Part shown: positions 62,941-64,000 of the stretch, piece by piece | Position numbering within the stretch: position 1 is the first letter of the stretch | How the letters are laid out: each line of letters begins with the position of its first letter | DNA from: Brevinematales bacterium | GTDB lineage: Bacteria > Spirochaetota > Brevinematia > Brevinematales > GWF1-51-8 | Length of the DNA: 64,000 bases | NCBI GenBank assembly: GCA_020059465.1 | Contig: JAGVBZ010000001.1 | Location: 1 to 64,000, forward strand | Direction: 5' to 3' | Notes under the pieces: model-generated | The model's database searches: none | What the model saw: only the letters and a program-made list of their open reading frames with translations | Told to the model about the DNA's origin: nothing | Made by a program: the position numbers and the translations under genes

Positions 62941-64000
62941 ATGATGAAAAGATTTTTATGGGTTACAATTTTCCTTCTTCCGCTCACAATCGTTATCGCA
63001 AAATCGTATTTCGAAATCCGTGTCGCGGTTTTTCCGCAGGACGCGAAAATCCTGCTGATCGATTCCCAGAATCGCACTAATCAGTTGAGTTTTAAAAATT
63101 CCCTTCCCGTGCCGCCGAACTCAGAGTACACAATCGTACTGTCCGCGAAGGGATATTACCCGATGACGATAAAAACGAAAGTCGATAAGCAGAAGACCTA
63201 TATCGAGGAGAAACTCGAAAAGAAGTGGGGCGGATTGACGCTGGTGAAGAAACTTCCCGTATCGGGGAATCCCAAGTCCATCATGTTCCTCGACAGCGAC
63301 CGGTTTATCGCCAACGCGATGACCGGATTCGGATTTGATCTGTATTCCCTATCCCTCATGAAGCGTATCAAGATTTTCAACGATTTTTCGAAGCAGTACT
63401 GCCCGATTTCAGGGTTTGTGGAGGGATTGGTCGACAAGGAACAGAACGAGTTTTATATCATGCAGTTGTATGCATATAAATGGCATGTGTTCGACCTGAC
63501 GACGATGCAGTATAAGAAGAGTGTCACCGCGAAGGGGAACTGGAGTAAGGTTATCGCAAAGAGCGAAAAGTATCTCTTTTTCTCGAACTGGCTCTCGAAG
63601 GATATCGCAGTATACGACCGTTTCACGAAAATATTTATCCGTTCCATCAAAGTTGCCGGCGTGCCGAGAGGCCTTGTGGTCACTCCCGACCAGAAGTATC
63701 TCTATACCGCAATCTTCGACGGATCGTTCATCCAGAAAATCGACCTCGCGACGTTTAAAGTCATCAAGACCATTACGCTCGCGCCGGGGAAAGGGAACGC
63801 CCGCCATCTGATTATCGACGAAGTCAATAACCTGATGTATATCTCGGATATGGGGAAAGACCTGATATTCAAATACGACCTCGCGACGGATAAAGTGATC
63901 GCAAGTACTAAGGTATATACAAAACCGAATAATATCGTGCTCTCCCCCGATCTTTCCACCTTGTTTGTCGCGTGCCGCGGCCCCAACGGCCCCAACGGAT
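62941..64000 (+). CDS. YVTN-type beta-propeller protein, truncated at window end
   Basis: An open frame of 353 codons to the window edge, so the C-terminus is missing. Signal-like start MMKRFLWVTIFLLPLTIVIA; GGAGA lies seven bases before the ATG. Residues 30-90 have a PEGA-like beta domain (VAVFPQDAKILLIDS, SAKGYYPMTIKTKVDKQ). After about 100 there are propeller strands: PRGLVVTPDQKYLYTAIFDG, FIQKIDLATFKVIKTITL, HLIIDEVNNLMYISDMGKDL and NNIVLSPDLSTLFVACRGPN. It is exported and probably binds proteins or ligands. The family is inferred. Confidence 0.82.
   Translation, partial: MMKRFLWVTIFLLPLTIVIAKSYFEIRVAVFPQDAKILLIDSQNRTNQLSFKNSLPVPPNSEYTIVLSAKGYYPMTIKTKVDKQKTYIEEKLEKKWGGLTLVKKLPVSGNPKSIMFLDSDRFIANAMTGFGFDLYSLSLMKRIKIFNDFSKQYCPISGFVEGLVDKEQNEFYIMQLYAYKWHVFDLTTMQYKKSVTAKGNWSKVIAKSEKYLFFSNWLSKDIAVYDRFTKIFIRSIKVAGVPRGLVVTPDQKYLYTAIFDGSFIQKIDLATFKVIKTITLAPGKGNARHLIIDEVNNLMYISDMGKDLIFKYDLATDKVIASTKVYTKPNNIVLSPDLSTLFVACRGPNGPNG

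Overview
The window reads as a chromosomal segment of a free-living diderm bacterium with moderate GC content and no ribosomal RNA operon. Diderm character is shown by several lipobox proteins, at least three proteins that look like outer-membrane barrels (some ending in Phe), an LpxL/HtrB-type lipid A acyltransferase and periplasmic repeat proteins. The mix of mreBCD, GTP-type PEP carboxykinase, DUF4912, secreted ankyrin, HEAT and propeller proteins, secreted caspases and many PAS/PilZ/HD-GYP signalling proteins is compatible with a deep-branching spirochaete-like lineage. That placement is inference and weak, because no taxonomic marker such as 16S lies in the window. No prophage, integrase, transposase or CRISPR array was seen. 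The mobile fraction is limited to short dispersed repeats and gene remnants.

Layout. 1-5.3 kb: glutathione peroxidase, a small membrane protein with a Cys cluster, GNAT and VOC enzymes, and a 1012-residue secreted ankyrin protein. 5.5-7.3 kb: rpiB-aroE, tRNA-Glu, and four tandem terminator-like hairpins. 7.4-12.3 kb: a PAS/GAF-rich histidine kinase with two tandem NarL-type regulators. 12.4-18.6 kb: envelope proteins, a PilZ protein, tRNA-Ser and bacteriohemerythrin. 18.6-22.7 kb: a repeat-rich gap with a remnant of a second dnaJ, then grpE-dnaK-dnaJ. 22.9-30.7 kb: HEAT protein, PEP carboxykinase, an orphan DNA methyltransferase, hisI-hisG and a hydrolase. 30.8-39.9 kb: a degenerate HD-GYP protein, mreBCD, a cNMP-binding protein, glnD with a secreted metallopeptidase, and an FMN-binding protein. 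40.1-46 kb: an ankyrin-lpdA-caspase gene run, thioredoxin and a sugar symporter. 46.2-50.7 kb: TPR lipoprotein, acyltransferase, groES, ybeY, phosphodiesterase, a broken DUF2442 gene and DUF4912. 50.8-58.8 kb: peptide-binding lipoprotein, a compact ABC cassette, and an ECF sigma/anti-sigma/caspase operon. 59-64 kb: EamA transporter, galE, an unknown protein, a PHP phosphatase and a truncated propeller protein.

Most interesting points. (1) A translationally coupled operon encodes an ECF sigma factor, a membrane anti-sigma factor and a secreted caspase fused to a solenoid and a probable C-terminal outer-membrane barrel; a second secreted caspase lies 14 kb away. (2) A three-gene ABC cassette has a permease of only about 161 residues plus an unrecognised soluble partner. 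(3) Decay products and small repeats are informative: a dnaJ C-terminal remnant, a DUF2442 gene with a lost start codon and a nonsense codon, a 31-bp repeat that follows both response regulators, and at least two dispersed repeat families.

Genes in the window cover shikimate and histidine biosynthesis, gluconeogenesis, chaperones, nitrogen sensing, cell shape and envelope assembly. Most are single genes or short operons of two to four genes with clear ribosome binding sites. Several starts were moved from the longest reading frame to the position supported by a Shine-Dalgarno sequence.
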